A program made the position numbers and the translations under genes. The notes beneath the pieces are model-generated. The model was not told the DNA's origin, did not search any database, and saw only the letters and a list, made by a program, of their open reading frames with translations. Shown here in pieces: positions 18,715 to 28,400 of a DNA stretch of 64,000 nt (the stretch's first letter is position 1; every line of letters begins with the position of its first letter). Source of the DNA: Candidatus Thalassospirochaeta sargassi (GTDB taxonomy: Bacteria > Spirochaetota > Spirochaetia > UBA9216); the NCBI GenBank assembly GCA_028532855.1, contig JAQQAL010000014.1, forward strand, positions 1 to 64,000, written 5' to 3'.

Positions 18715-20508
18715 ATGGCAGTGAAGAACTATATACTTGTTTGCGGCGGTACAGCCTGTGAATCAAGTAAAGCAACTGAGATCTTCAATTCCCTTAAAGA
18801 AGAAGCTGAGGCTCAGGGTGTTATTGATGATGTGCAGATAGTAAAAACAGGTTGTTTCGGTTTTTGTGAAAAAGGACCGATAGTAAAAATACTCCCTGAA
18901 GAGGCATTTTATGTGGAAGTTGTTCCAGAAGATGCCAAAGAAATCATTTCTGAATCAATTGTAAAAGGAAGAATGGTTGAACGTCTTCTTTATGTTGATG
19001 ATACACAGGAACAGAAAGATGAATTTGATGTAGAAGACATCAAGTTCTACCAGAAACAGGTCCGGATTGTCCTGCGGAACTGCGGTTTCATTGACCCTGA
19101 AAAAATTGACGAATACATTGCCCGTGAGGGTTATGCCGCACTTGAAAAAGTGCTTTTTGATATGAAGCCGGATGATGTTATCAATGAACTGAAGGAATCA
19201 GGTCTTAGGGGCCGCGGTGGTGCCGGCTTTCCTACCTGGATGAAATGGAACTTTACCAAGGGTGCTGATAACGACCAGAAATATATCGTATGTAATGCCG
19301 ATGAGGGCGACCCGGGTGCTTATATGGATCGTTCAACTCTCGAAGGTGACCCGCACTCAGTGCTTGAAGCAATGGCTATTGCCGGTTATGCGGTAGGTGC
19401 AGATACAGGTGTTATTTATATAAGGGCAGAATACCCGCTCGCAATTGAAAGGCTTGAAATTGCTATCAAACAGGCCCGCGACTACGGATTGCTTGGAAAG
19501 GACATTCTCGGAAGCGGATTTGATTTTGATTTCGAAATCCGTCTCGGTGCCGGCGCGTTTGTGTGCGGTGAAGAAACAGCACTCCTTCGTTCAATCGAAG
19601 GAAACAGAGGTATGCCAACTCCCAAACCGCCATTTCCGGCTGTAGAAGGACTCTGGGGTAAACCGACTGTAATCAATAATGTTGAAACATGGGCTAATAT
19701 CCCTATGATCATCCTCAAGGGCGGCGAATGGTTTCGAGGAATAGGTACTGAACGTTCTTCAGGAACCAAGGTTTTTGCTCTTACGGGGAAAATTAACAAT
19801 TCAGGTCTTGTTGAGGTTCCAATGGGAACAACCCTCCGCGAGATTGTTTACGATATCGGCGGTGGAATCAAAGACGACAAGGCCTTTAAGGCCGTTCAGA
19901 CCGGTGGTCCTTCAGGTGGTGTTCTGACAAAGGATTTTCTTGATACTCCAATTGATTTTGACCAGCTCACAGCTGTTGGTTCAATGATGGGATCAGGCGG
20001 TATGATTGTTATGGATGAAGACGACTGTATCGTAGACGTTGCAAAGTTCTACCAGGAATTCTGTGTTGAAGAGTCCTGCGGTAAATGTGCCCCCTGTCGA
20101 ATTGGAACAAGAAAGCTATATGACATTCTTAACAAGATTTCAAAGGGTAAGGGAACACACCAGGATCTCGAAAACATGAAGACTATAGGTACAGCGATGA
20201 AGAAGGCTGCGCTCTGCGGGCTTGGTCAGACTGCACCAAACCCGATTCTTTCATCATTGAAGTTTTTTGAAGATGAATACCTTGAGCATGTCGATGACAA
20301 GATTTGTAAAGCCGGTAAATGTAAGGATCTCGTAAGGTTTGAGATTGATGCAGATAAGTGTATAGGCTGTACCGTTTGTGCCAGAAAATGTCCGGTTGGC
20401 TGTATCAGCGGCGAGAGAAAACATCCGCATGTTATTGACCAGGACCAGTGTGTTAAGTGTGGTGAATGTTATGCTGCATGTAAATTCGGCGCAATTACCA
20501 AGAGCTAG
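18715..20508 (+). CDS. hydB: NADH-dependent [FeFe] hydrogenase, NuoF-like flavoprotein subunit
   Basis: N-terminal [2Fe-2S] cysteines; GLRGRGGAGFPTWMKW; NADEGDPGAYMDR; ESCGKCAPCRIG; two C-terminal [4Fe-4S] motifs. Confidence 0.95.
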   Translation: MAVKNYILVCGGTACESSKATEIFNSLKEEAEAQGVIDDVQIVKTGCFGFCEKGPIVKILPEEAFYVEVVPEDAKEIISESIVKGRMVERLLYVDDTQEQKDEFDVEDIKFYQKQVRIVLRNCGFIDPEKIDEYIAREGYAALEKVLFDMKPDDVINELKESGLRGRGGAGFPTWMKWNFTKGADNDQKYIVCNADEGDPGAYMDRSTLEGDPHSVLEAMAIAGYAVGADTGVIYIRAEYPLAIERLEIAIKQARDYGLLGKDILGSGFDFDFEIRLGAGAFVCGEETALLRSIEGNRGMPTPKPPFPAVEGLWGKPTVINNVETWANIPMIILKGGEWFRGIGTERSSGTKVFALTGKINNSGLVEVPMGTTLREIVYDIGGGIKDDKAFKAVQTGGPSGGVLTKDFLDTPIDFDQLTAVGSMMGSGGMIVMDEDDCIVDVAKFYQEFCVEESCGKCAPCRIGTRKLYDILNKISKGKGTHQDLENMKTIGTAMKKAALCGLGQTAPNPILSSLKFFEDEYLEHVDDKICKAGKCKDLVRFEIDADKCIGCTVCARKCPVGCISGERKHPHVIDQDQCVKCGECYAACKFGAITKS

Positions 20509-20523
20509 TAAGGAGTAAAAACA

Positions 20524-22275
20524 GTGAGTACTGTAGATATAAAGATCAACGGCAGACCATTAACTGTGGATGCCGGAACCTCAATTTTAAACGCTGCAAA
20601 GCTTGCCGGTGTCAAGATTCCGACACTTTGCTATCACTCTGACCTTGACCCATGGGCCGCTTGTGGTATCTGTGTTGTCAAGATTGAGGGTAACCCCAGA
20701 ATGGTTAGAGCATGTTCCACTCTTGTTTCTGAGGGGCAGAACTATATAACCAATGATGCGGAAATCTATTCGATTAGAAAAACTGTAATTGAGATGACTC
20801 TTGCAGACCACCCTCAGGAATGTCTTACATGCGGCAGAAACGGAACCTGTGAGCTCCAGAGACTGGCTGCGGAATACGGAATCAGAGAGATTCCATTTGA
20901 CCGGAATGTTAAACGGCTTCCCAAAGATACATCGACTCCGTCAATTGTTCTTGACCCGTCAAAATGTATCCAGTGTGGACGCTGTGCACAGGTTTGTCAG
21001 CAGCTTCAGGATGTGTGGGCACTTGAGTTTATCGGGCGCGGCGAAAATACAAGGCTTATGCCTGTTTCAGGTCTTCTCCTGAACGAAAGCCCCTGTATTA
21101 AGTGCGGACAGTGTTCGGCACACTGTCCCGTAGGCGCAATATATGAAAAAGACGAAACACAGCTGTTCTTCGATGCTCTAATTGATGAAAATAAACATGT
21201 CGCAGTACAGATGGCGCCTGCTGTCCGTGTTGCGCTCGGTGAATCCTTTGATATGGAACCGGGTGAGATTGTTACCGGAAAGATTTATGCGGCCCTTCGC
21301 CGCCTCGGTGTGGATGCTGTTTTCGATACTAACTTCTCTGCCGACCTTACAATTATGGAAGAAGGTTCAGAGTTTGTTGAACGTATAGTTAACGGGAAAG
21401 GTGAGCTTCCGCAGCTCACTTCATGCTGCCCCGCATGGACCGACTACATGGAAAAATACTACCCTGATATGATTCCTAATTTCTCAACTGCTAAATCACC
21501 GATGATGATGCAGGGTGCGGTCACAAAGACATACTATGCGGAAAATCAGAAAATAGATCCTAAGGATATATTTTCTGTAGCAATTATGCCATGTACAGCC
21601 AAGAAATTTGAGAAAGACAGAGATGAAAACATGCAGGCATCAGGTTATAGTGATGTAGACCTTGTTCTTACAACAAGGGAGCTTGCCCGTGTTATCAAGA
21701 TTGCCGGAATTGACTTTGCGAATCTTGAAGAAGAGGAAGCTGACAGTCCGATTGGAAAATACACCGGTGCGGGTACCATTTTCGGGGTTACCGGCGGTGT
21801 TATGGAAGCAGCTGTTCGTTCGGCTTACTACCTGATTACTAAAGAAGAGCTTGCTGATGTTAATGTTACAGCTGTCCGGGGTATGGACGGTGTTAAAGCC
21901 GGTGTTGTCGACATCAAGGGAACTAAGGTGAAAGTTGCTGTTGCTCACGGTATGGCGAACGTTAAGTCTGTTCTTGACGAAGTACGTGAAGCGAAAGAGA
22001 AGGGGCTCGAACCTCCTTATCACTTTATTGAGGTGATGGCGTGCCGCGGCGGTTGTATTGCCGGCGGTGGTCAGCCCTATGGAACTGAAGATGAGGTGCG
22101 TGCACAGAGAATAGCAGGTATTTACAAGGATGATGAGAAGAGCGAAATCAGATGTTCACACCAGAATCCTGAGATTACTCATATCTATGAGGATTACCTT
22201 GGTAAGCCTTTATCGGAAAAGTCTCACCACCTTCTTCATACTCATTACACACCAAGAAAGGTTTACCAGAAATAG
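20524..22275 (+). CDS. hydA: [FeFe] hydrogenase catalytic subunit
   Basis: H-cluster motifs TSCCPAW, MPCTAKKFE, MACRGGCIAGGGQP; N-terminal [2Fe-2S] and two [4Fe-4S] motifs; GTG start. Confidence 0.96.
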   Translation: MSTVDIKINGRPLTVDAGTSILNAAKLAGVKIPTLCYHSDLDPWAACGICVVKIEGNPRMVRACSTLVSEGQNYITNDAEIYSIRKTVIEMTLADHPQECLTCGRNGTCELQRLAAEYGIREIPFDRNVKRLPKDTSTPSIVLDPSKCIQCGRCAQVCQQLQDVWALEFIGRGENTRLMPVSGLLLNESPCIKCGQCSAHCPVGAIYEKDETQLFFDALIDENKHVAVQMAPAVRVALGESFDMEPGEIVTGKIYAALRRLGVDAVFDTNFSADLTIMEEGSEFVERIVNGKGELPQLTSCCPAWTDYMEKYYPDMIPNFSTAKSPMMMQGAVTKTYYAENQKIDPKDIFSVAIMPCTAKKFEKDRDENMQASGYSDVDLVLTTRELARVIKIAGIDFANLEEEEADSPIGKYTGAGTIFGVTGGVMEAAVRSAYYLITKEELADVNVTAVRGMDGVKAGVVDIKGTKVKVAVAHGMANVKSVLDEVREAKEKGLEPPYHFIEVMACRGGCIAGGGQPYGTEDEVRAQRIAGIYKDDEKSEIRCSHQNPEITHIYEDYLGKPLSEKSHHLLHTHYTPRKVYQK

Positions 22276-22317
22276 TAAACCCTGTATTTCAGCTCCGTGC
22301 TGTTAGATGAAATCTCA

Positions 22318-22352
22318 GCCGTATCGGATTCGCTCCGGTGCGGCTTTTTTTT
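22318..22352 (+). terminator. rho-independent terminator after hydA
   Basis: GCCGTATCGGA-TTCGC-TCCGGTGCGGC (GU-tolerant 11-bp stem) plus T8. Confidence 0.88.
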
Positions 22353-22361
22353 CTTTGTAGT

Positions 22362-24194
22362 TTATGCCGGCAGGGTCAGAATGAAAGTTGAACCCTTTCC
22401 CGGCTCGGATCTTAATGTGATTTTTCCGCCCATCTGTTCGATTATTGAACGTGATATAGTGAGACCCAGCCCCGTCCCCTTGCTGAAGGTGTCGGATTGG
22501 TAAAAGCGCTCGAAAATATGTTCCTGCTCTTCAGGCGGAATACCTATACCGGTATCTGAAACTGATATTACCATTTCATTATTATTTTTAGATGCTGACA
22601 GCGTAATACTTCCTTCAGAAGTATACTTGTATGCGTTGTTTATAAGATTTATTATCACCTGCTTAAGTCTTTCTCTGTCTGCATATACACAAGCACTTTC
22701 ACCCGGAATAATGATGTTCAAGTCAATATCAGGTTTATCATTTTCAAGGAAGAGGAATTTTATTTCATTAAAAATATCCCCAAGTATAAGCTGTTCGCTC
22801 TGAATATCCAAAGTACCGGCTTCAATTGAAGATATATCCAGGATGTCGTCAATAATCTTCAGCAGGAGCTTGCTGCTCTGGTTTATTATACTCTTGAATT
22901 TAACCTTTTCGTCATCTGACGGGTCACGTGTGAGAAGGTCTGAAAATCCTACGATGGCATTAAGTGGAGTGCGTATTTCATGACTCATATTCGCCAGAAA
23001 GAATGTTTTCAGTCGTTCAGACTCTTCTGCTTTTTCTTTTGCTTTTTGAAGCTCCTGTTCGAAAATCTTCCGCTCGGTAAGATCTCGAACCCAGCCGTAA
23101 AACCTTTTTTTATCAGGATCAGTCCCGTTTTCAAGGAATCCTTCGCCTTCAATCCATTTAGGTTCCATATTAAACGGTTGTATCTTGTATTCAAAACGGA
23201 AGAAGCCCTTTTGTTTCTTGTTATTGAGCAACTCTTCAATTCGATTTGTTCTACTGCTGCGAAACTCTGGTAAAACTGCCGATTCAATATCTTCATCCCT
23301 TATCAGGGTTCCGCGGGTTACGTTGTATATGTCATAGGTTTCATCGGACCATATCCATCTTTTATTTTCAAAATCCCGCTCCCAGTATCCAACTCCTGCA
23401 ATGCGCATTACATCGGCGAGCCTGTTTCTGGCGGTTTTTATCTCAATTTCGTTGAGTTTCCGTTCTGTAATATCTTCTACCAGAAGCAGGTCTGCATTTT
23501 TTCCATTGTACCTCTGCGCCTTCCTTACGATTGAAAGCCAGCTGTCGTGGCCGTCGGGATGGTGGTACTCAATTTCCCAATTGTCTGTTGTATTGCGAAG
23601 CTGTGCTGAGAGCAGCTCCTCCGCGCTGTCGCCGAAATAATCGTTGAAAAGCCTGCTGAGATTCATGCCCGGTTTCATCTCTGAATATACGCCGAGAATT
23701 TCCTTGCATTTTCCATTTATGTACTGAATCTCGTTGTCGACCGAGATTATTATTCCAATAAGTGATGTTCCCAGCAATGTGCTTGATACCAGATTTGTCT
23801 GCATAGGGCTTAACGGCTTTTTCTCCCTCGACTCTTCTTTGAGGCTTGCAATGCAATAGAAGTATTTAAGTTCTCCCTGTTCGTCGAAAATTCCCTCATT
23901 ATGCCATGTTTCAAGTATGATCGATCCGTCTGTGAGAACTGAGGGGTAGATATTCTCAAATATCCGGTTGTCAGGGCTGATGCTTCTGAATTTGGTTTTC
24001 AGTACAGGGGCGTACTCCACAGCGATGACATTTTCGAGCGACATAGACAAAATTTCTTCCCGTTTGAACCCCATATATTCGGCATAGGCTTCATTGGTCC
24101 AAATAAAAACAAAATCCGGACTGAGAAAAAAAACGGGATCGCTTGTCTGGTTGAGGATTAGTAACAGGTCATTGCAGTCTGGACTCATCTTCAT
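22362..24194 (-). CDS. multi-PAS sensor histidine kinase
   Basis: PAS-like repeats; HisKA ANMSHEIRTPLNAIVGFSDLL; HATPase SDTGIGIPPEEQEHIFERFYQ; no receiver domain. Confidence 0.93.
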   Translation of the reverse strand: MKMSPDCNDLLLILNQTSDPVFFLSPDFVFIWTNEAYAEYMGFKREEILSMSLENVIAVEYAPVLKTKFRSISPDNRIFENIYPSVLTDGSIILETWHNEGIFDEQGELKYFYCIASLKEESREKKPLSPMQTNLVSSTLLGTSLIGIIISVDNEIQYINGKCKEILGVYSEMKPGMNLSRLFNDYFGDSAEELLSAQLRNTTDNWEIEYHHPDGHDSWLSIVRKAQRYNGKNADLLLVEDITERKLNEIEIKTARNRLADVMRIAGVGYWERDFENKRWIWSDETYDIYNVTRGTLIRDEDIESAVLPEFRSSRTNRIEELLNNKKQKGFFRFEYKIQPFNMEPKWIEGEGFLENGTDPDKKRFYGWVRDLTERKIFEQELQKAKEKAEESERLKTFFLANMSHEIRTPLNAIVGFSDLLTRDPSDDEKVKFKSIINQSSKLLLKIIDDILDISSIEAGTLDIQSEQLILGDIFNEIKFLFLENDKPDIDLNIIIPGESACVYADRERLKQVIINLINNAYKYTSEGSITLSASKNNNEMVISVSDTGIGIPPEEQEHIFERFYQSDTFSKGTGLGLTISRSIIEQMGGKITLRSEPGKGSTFILTLPA

Positions 24195-24232
24195 TCCTTA
24201 TAAGTATAAAATCCATATGAAATTAATACAAA

Positions 24233-24937
24233 TTAAATAAAATCAATTCTTTTATTAATTATGGCTGTGCGAATTCCCTGATATGAAACCTCATCAACCT
24301 CATAAAGGCTTGTGCGGCCGGCAATATCGTCTGGATAGTGGGCATCGGAATTCATAATAAGCGGTTTGTCAGCTGTGTCTATGGGGCATGGGATGCTGGT
24401 TGTCTCAAGTGCTGTATATTTCATGTCAGGCAGGAAACCGAGCTGAGACGGAATACTGAATAAGGGCTTATCAATATGCGCTGGAATAAACATGCCGGCA
24501 AGTCCCGCCACAGCCTCATAAATCTCATCGAGGTTCATTTCTACTGCCGTAACCAGATGTTTGTCCACCTCGCCAAGTATATTGTCCTCTGCATCAACAT
24601 ATACCTGATCTCCGAATTTTTCCGGATTGTTGGGAATGTCCGGGAGGGCGGCATAGATTATTTCGCCAAAGGTTTCAGCAGCGTCAATCGTTTCAAATAA
24701 ACAGACAATATGAGCCTCTTCGGAGCTTGTCACCTCAAGACCGTAAATCGGAAGAATATTATACTGCCTGCAGCATTCTGCGAATGCTCTGCAGTTAAGC
24801 GCTGAATTATGATCGGTTAAGGCTGCCGCCTGAAGTCCTTTTTCAAAAGCCTGTCGGGCTATCAGCGAGGGAGACATTTCGAGGCTGCCGCAGGGGCTGA
24901 GGCAGGAATGAATATGTAGATCCGCTTTACAAATCAA
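24233..24937 (-). CDS. PHP domain phosphoesterase-like protein
   Basis: ADLHIHSCLSPCGSLEMSP, ALTDHN, SDAHYPDDI. Confidence 0.88.
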   Translation of the reverse strand: MICKADLHIHSCLSPCGSLEMSPSLIARQAFEKGLQAAALTDHNSALNCRAFAECCRQYNILPIYGLEVTSSEEAHIVCLFETIDAAETFGEIIYAALPDIPNNPEKFGDQVYVDAEDNILGEVDKHLVTAVEMNLDEIYEAVAGLAGMFIPAHIDKPLFSIPSQLGFLPDMKYTALETTSIPCPIDTADKPLIMNSDAHYPDDIAGRTSLYEVDEVSYQGIRTAIINKRIDFI

Positions 24938-25262
24938 GTGCTTTTGCTACCGCAACAGAGGCTTCAAATTGGTTAAGCCCAGTCTGAAGAATTGCGATGC
25001 ATTCTTTTTCAGCTGCAGGAAGCATGTCTTCCGGCGCCTTTCGGTTATTACAGAGAATTATGGCATTGATGCCTGCCAGAGAAGCTACGGCAATTGTGTT
25101 TTTATGCGCCTGAATTGTGATGAGAACTGAATCATCCGGGGCGTTGCCCATCACATCACTCAGCAAATCAGAGGTGTATGCTGATGTTATCACACTTTCC
25201 GGGCATTTCGTCAGCAGCTCGAATCCGAGTTTTTCGTTCAATTCAAAAATTTTCATGATCAC
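24927..25262 (-). CDS. DRTGG-domain-like protein
   Basis: DVMGNAPDDSVLITIQAHKNTIAVASLAGINAIILCNNRKAP. Confidence 0.7.
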   Translation of the reverse strand: MIMKIFELNEKLGFELLTKCPESVITSAYTSDLLSDVMGNAPDDSVLITIQAHKNTIAVASLAGINAIILCNNRKAPEDMLPAAEKECIAILQTGLNQFEASVAVAKALDL

Positions 25263-25265
25263 ATC

Positions 25266-26201
25266 CTATATCTTTTCTGCCGAATTGTCGACCGGAAGGT
25301 TTATTGTAACTTTAATCTCGGTGCCGGCGGTTGAGGATTGAATCTGGAAATCATCCGATACCCTTTTTACATTGGGCAGCCCCATTCCTGCGCCGAAACC
25401 CATTGAGCGTATCCAGTCTGTAGCGGTAGAGAAACCCTCACTGAGTGCTTTCTCAATATCCTCAATCCCCGGCCCTCTGTCACGTGCAAGCACTTCAACA
25501 TAGTGATCTGATATGCGGCAGACAATCTCTCCGCCGAGGGAATGTACGACCTGGTTTATTTCCAGCTCATAGATAGCGGTAGCCACGGCACGAATCACCT
25601 TTCTATCTACCTTATGCTCCTGAAGCAGGGTTTTTACCTCGCTTGACGCCTTCCCTGCGTTTTTGAAGTCGTTTTGAACAACAGCATAGCGCCTGATAAC
25701 ATTGCCTATCTCGGTATGATGTCCGTATCTGGCTATTTCCTCCAGCCTGCCGATTTCACGGTTCATCACCTTTACCATATGCATGATAATATCGCGGCCT
25801 GTGAGCATGCCCACAAGTTCTTTGTTCTCGTTGAGTACAGGGAAGCGGTTGTAGCTGTAATTTTCAAAGTAATCTATTGCAAAGCTTACCGGCATCTGTT
25901 CTTCAAGGATTACCGGATTTCGTGACATATGCTTTTCAACTGAATCATCCATAAGACCGTCTTCAAGGGCATTTAACAGATCTTCGACGCTGATAATCCC
26001 AATCAATCTGCGCTGCCTGACCACTGGCATTCCGCTTATACCGCCGTCCTTCATCATCTTCTTGACATCGCGCATTGTGATATCCGGAGTAACGCTGATT
26101 ACATTTGTCGACATAATTTCGGAAATCTTATGCCCCTGAATGAGTTCAAGAACAACCAGCGGAGTTTGATTTTCGTATACAGGAATCAGTTTTTTGATCA
26201 T
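25266..26201 (-). CDS. CBS-domain pair fused to RsbW-like HATPase
   Basis: Two CBS repeats (MSTNVISVTPDITMRDVKKMM; MSRNPVILEEQMPVSFAIDYF), then HATPase ARDRGPGIEDIEKAL...GFGAGMGLPNVKRV. Confidence 0.87.
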   Translation of the reverse strand: MIKKLIPVYENQTPLVVLELIQGHKISEIMSTNVISVTPDITMRDVKKMMKDGGISGMPVVRQRRLIGIISVEDLLNALEDGLMDDSVEKHMSRNPVILEEQMPVSFAIDYFENYSYNRFPVLNENKELVGMLTGRDIIMHMVKVMNREIGRLEEIARYGHHTEIGNVIRRYAVVQNDFKNAGKASSEVKTLLQEHKVDRKVIRAVATAIYELEINQVVHSLGGEIVCRISDHYVEVLARDRGPGIEDIEKALSEGFSTATDWIRSMGFGAGMGLPNVKRVSDDFQIQSSTAGTEIKVTINLPVDNSAEKI

Positions 26202-26545
26202 TAACTCCGTTTTAAAAGGCTGTGAACAGCAGCGCATGATTCAAACATCGATTCTTTAGTTGATAAAAGTGCCAGATCAAACTCTTCAGCAAGCCTTATC
26301 ATCCCCGGCTGAGGTTTTTTACCGTTTACAAGCAGAACGCCCAGGGCATCTACAATATGAGCTGTTCTGATGGTCTGTTCTGTATTCAGAGCAGTAATTA
26401 CCAGCATATTTTCTTCTTCAGCAACAAGCACCTCGCTCATAAGATCACTCGCGGCAATATGTTCAATCCCCGCAATTGCGAAGCTTCGATTTATAATGTG
26501 TTCGGTGCATGAAAGTTCACCGGAAATAGTTTTGATTGTTGTCAT
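26201..26545 (-). CDS. DRTGG-domain-like protein
   Basis: AASDLMSEVLVAEEENMLVITALNTEQTIRTAHIVDALGVLLVNGKKP; overlaps the CBS-HATPase start. Confidence 0.7.
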   Translation of the reverse strand: MTTIKTISGELSCTEHIINRSFAIAGIEHIAASDLMSEVLVAEEENMLVITALNTEQTIRTAHIVDALGVLLVNGKKPQPGMIRLAEEFDLALLSTKESMFESCAAVHSLLKRS

Positions 26546-26772
26546 ATGCTTATTTTCCTATATTTGCAGGTCTCGGTCAAGCTCCTTCGTTTATTCTGAT
26601 TTTGAGAATTAATATACATGTTTATGCAGATTGATTGATGGGGCGTTATTTTAATGACTGTTATGTGCTTATAGTTGAAAAATGTTTAAATCTATAATTC
26701 AAATCAATTAATTTAGATCACGAACATGATTTTAGATTTGACAAGTTTGTCTTTTTCCGTGATGATTAAGGT

Positions 26773-27777
26773 ATGGAAACAGACAAACCTAAAAAGCCTT
26801 TGATACAGAAACAGAAGGTAATGAATCAGGTGCTTTACGCGCTTATCCCCATTGCCGTCTTTTCTGTTTATCTATTCGGATGGCGTTCGCTTTCAATCCT
26901 TATTGTTGTCAACATCGCCGGATTTTTAAGCGAATATATTTTTGCACGCATCTATAAAAAGCAGGTGAGCACAGCCGTATTTGTTACGAACTTTCTGTTC
27001 GCCCTGTCGCTGCCGCCGGCAATACCGTACTGGATTGCGGTAGTCGGTATAGTATTCGGCGTCGTCTTCGGCAAGATGGTCTTCGGCGGGTTCGGACGAA
27101 ATGTCTTCAACCCTGCTATTTCGGGCCGCGCCTTCATTTACATCAGTTTCGGAGGACCGCTTACAGCCGGTTTTGTACAGCCTGCGGCAGCAGGCGGCGG
27201 ATTCCCCGGCGGCTTCGCGCAGTGGCTTGCCGGAGCGGATGCTGTGTCGCGGGCTACGCCGATTCTGGAGCTTAATTCCGGCGGCGGGATACCGCTGCTT
27301 AACCTGATAACAGGCCTGACTGCCGGTTCGCTCGGCGAAACCTGCGCTATCCTGATAATCGCAGGCGGGATCTTCCTGATGATAAAGAAAGCCGCAAACT
27401 GGCGTATTGTAGTCTCAGGGATCCTGGGCTTTCTTGTTATGCAGGGTGCTCTGTTCTTCGCAGGTGTCGAGATGGCTGTGAATCCCGTTTACGGGCTTTT
27501 TTCAGGCAGTCTGCTGTATGGAATCATGTTCATGGCAACCGACCCCATATCATCGTCACAGACCACTGACGGAGGTCGATGGATATATGGAGCAGTAATT
27601 GGTGTACTTATTTCGCTGATACGTGTATTTTCAATCTGGGTAGAAGGGGTCACCTTCGCAATCCTTCTGGCCAATATGTTTGCGCCTCTGCTTGATCACA
27701 TGCTCAAAGAGCGGAAGAAAAGGCTGAAGGCCAAATCCGCCGCAAGCGGAACGGCTGCAGCAGGGGGTGAGGCATGA
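26773..27777 (+). CDS. nqrB: Na+-NQR/RNF membrane subunit, NqrB/RnfD family
   Basis: FGRNVFNPAISGRAFIYISFGGP; flavinylation-like segment DAVSRATP; multi-TM. Confidence 0.88.
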   Translation: METDKPKKPLIQKQKVMNQVLYALIPIAVFSVYLFGWRSLSILIVVNIAGFLSEYIFARIYKKQVSTAVFVTNFLFALSLPPAIPYWIAVVGIVFGVVFGKMVFGGFGRNVFNPAISGRAFIYISFGGPLTAGFVQPAAAGGGFPGGFAQWLAGADAVSRATPILELNSGGGIPLLNLITGLTAGSLGETCAILIIAGGIFLMIKKAANWRIVVSGILGFLVMQGALFFAGVEMAVNPVYGLFSGSLLYGIMFMATDPISSSQTTDGGRWIYGAVIGVLISLIRVFSIWVEGVTFAILLANMFAPLLDHMLKERKKRLKAKSAASGTAAAGGEA

Positions 27778-28400
27778 AACAGGTCTCCTTTTTCTCTGAA
27801 CGAATTAAACCGGTCATTATAATGGCCGTAATAACAATAATCTGTATTTCGCTTGTGTCAGGGATTCATCTTTCAACACAGGAGCTGGTTATTGCTAATG
27901 AAGGTCTTGTGCTGAAGAAGGCTGTATTGTATGCAGCAGGTGTTGAGATCCCCTCCGGCAACGCCGAGGTTAACGAGCTCTACGAAGAACGAGTCGAGGA
28001 GCAAATGGATGAGTCGGGCGATGTCTACATTGTATATGGTGAGGGAGGTTCGACCGGCGGTGAGATTGAAGCCTATGCTTTTATAGCTCCGGGCCCCGGG
28101 CTTTGGGGCGAGATTGAGATGCTGGCTGCATTTATGCCTGATCTAAAAACATTCGCAGGGATTGATTTTATCAAGCAGAATGAAACACCCGGTCTCGGCG
28201 CCCGAATTACCGAAGCCTGGTTCAAGGAGCAGCTGCGCGGTAAACAGCCGCCGCTGGTCATGAATCCGGAGGGCACTGAATCATCCGCATCAACCGAGAT
28301 AGATGCTATTACCGGAGCATCGCGCACCTCGGATTTTGTACTTAGTATCTTTAATGAGGCCGGCCTTCGAGCCGCTGAGCTTGAAAAGGAGGGCATGTGA
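27774..28400 (+). CDS. nqrC: Na+-NQR/RNF FMN-binding subunit, NqrC/RnfG family
   Basis: N-terminal TM; GLWGEIEML, TPGLGARITEAWF, flavinylation motif DAITGASRTS. Confidence 0.9.
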   Translation: MKQVSFFSERIKPVIIMAVITIICISLVSGIHLSTQELVIANEGLVLKKAVLYAAGVEIPSGNAEVNELYEERVEEQMDESGDVYIVYGEGGSTGGEIEAYAFIAPGPGLWGEIEMLAAFMPDLKTFAGIDFIKQNETPGLGARITEAWFKEQLRGKQPPLVMNPEGTESSASTEIDAITGASRTSDFVLSIFNEAGLRAAELEKEGM

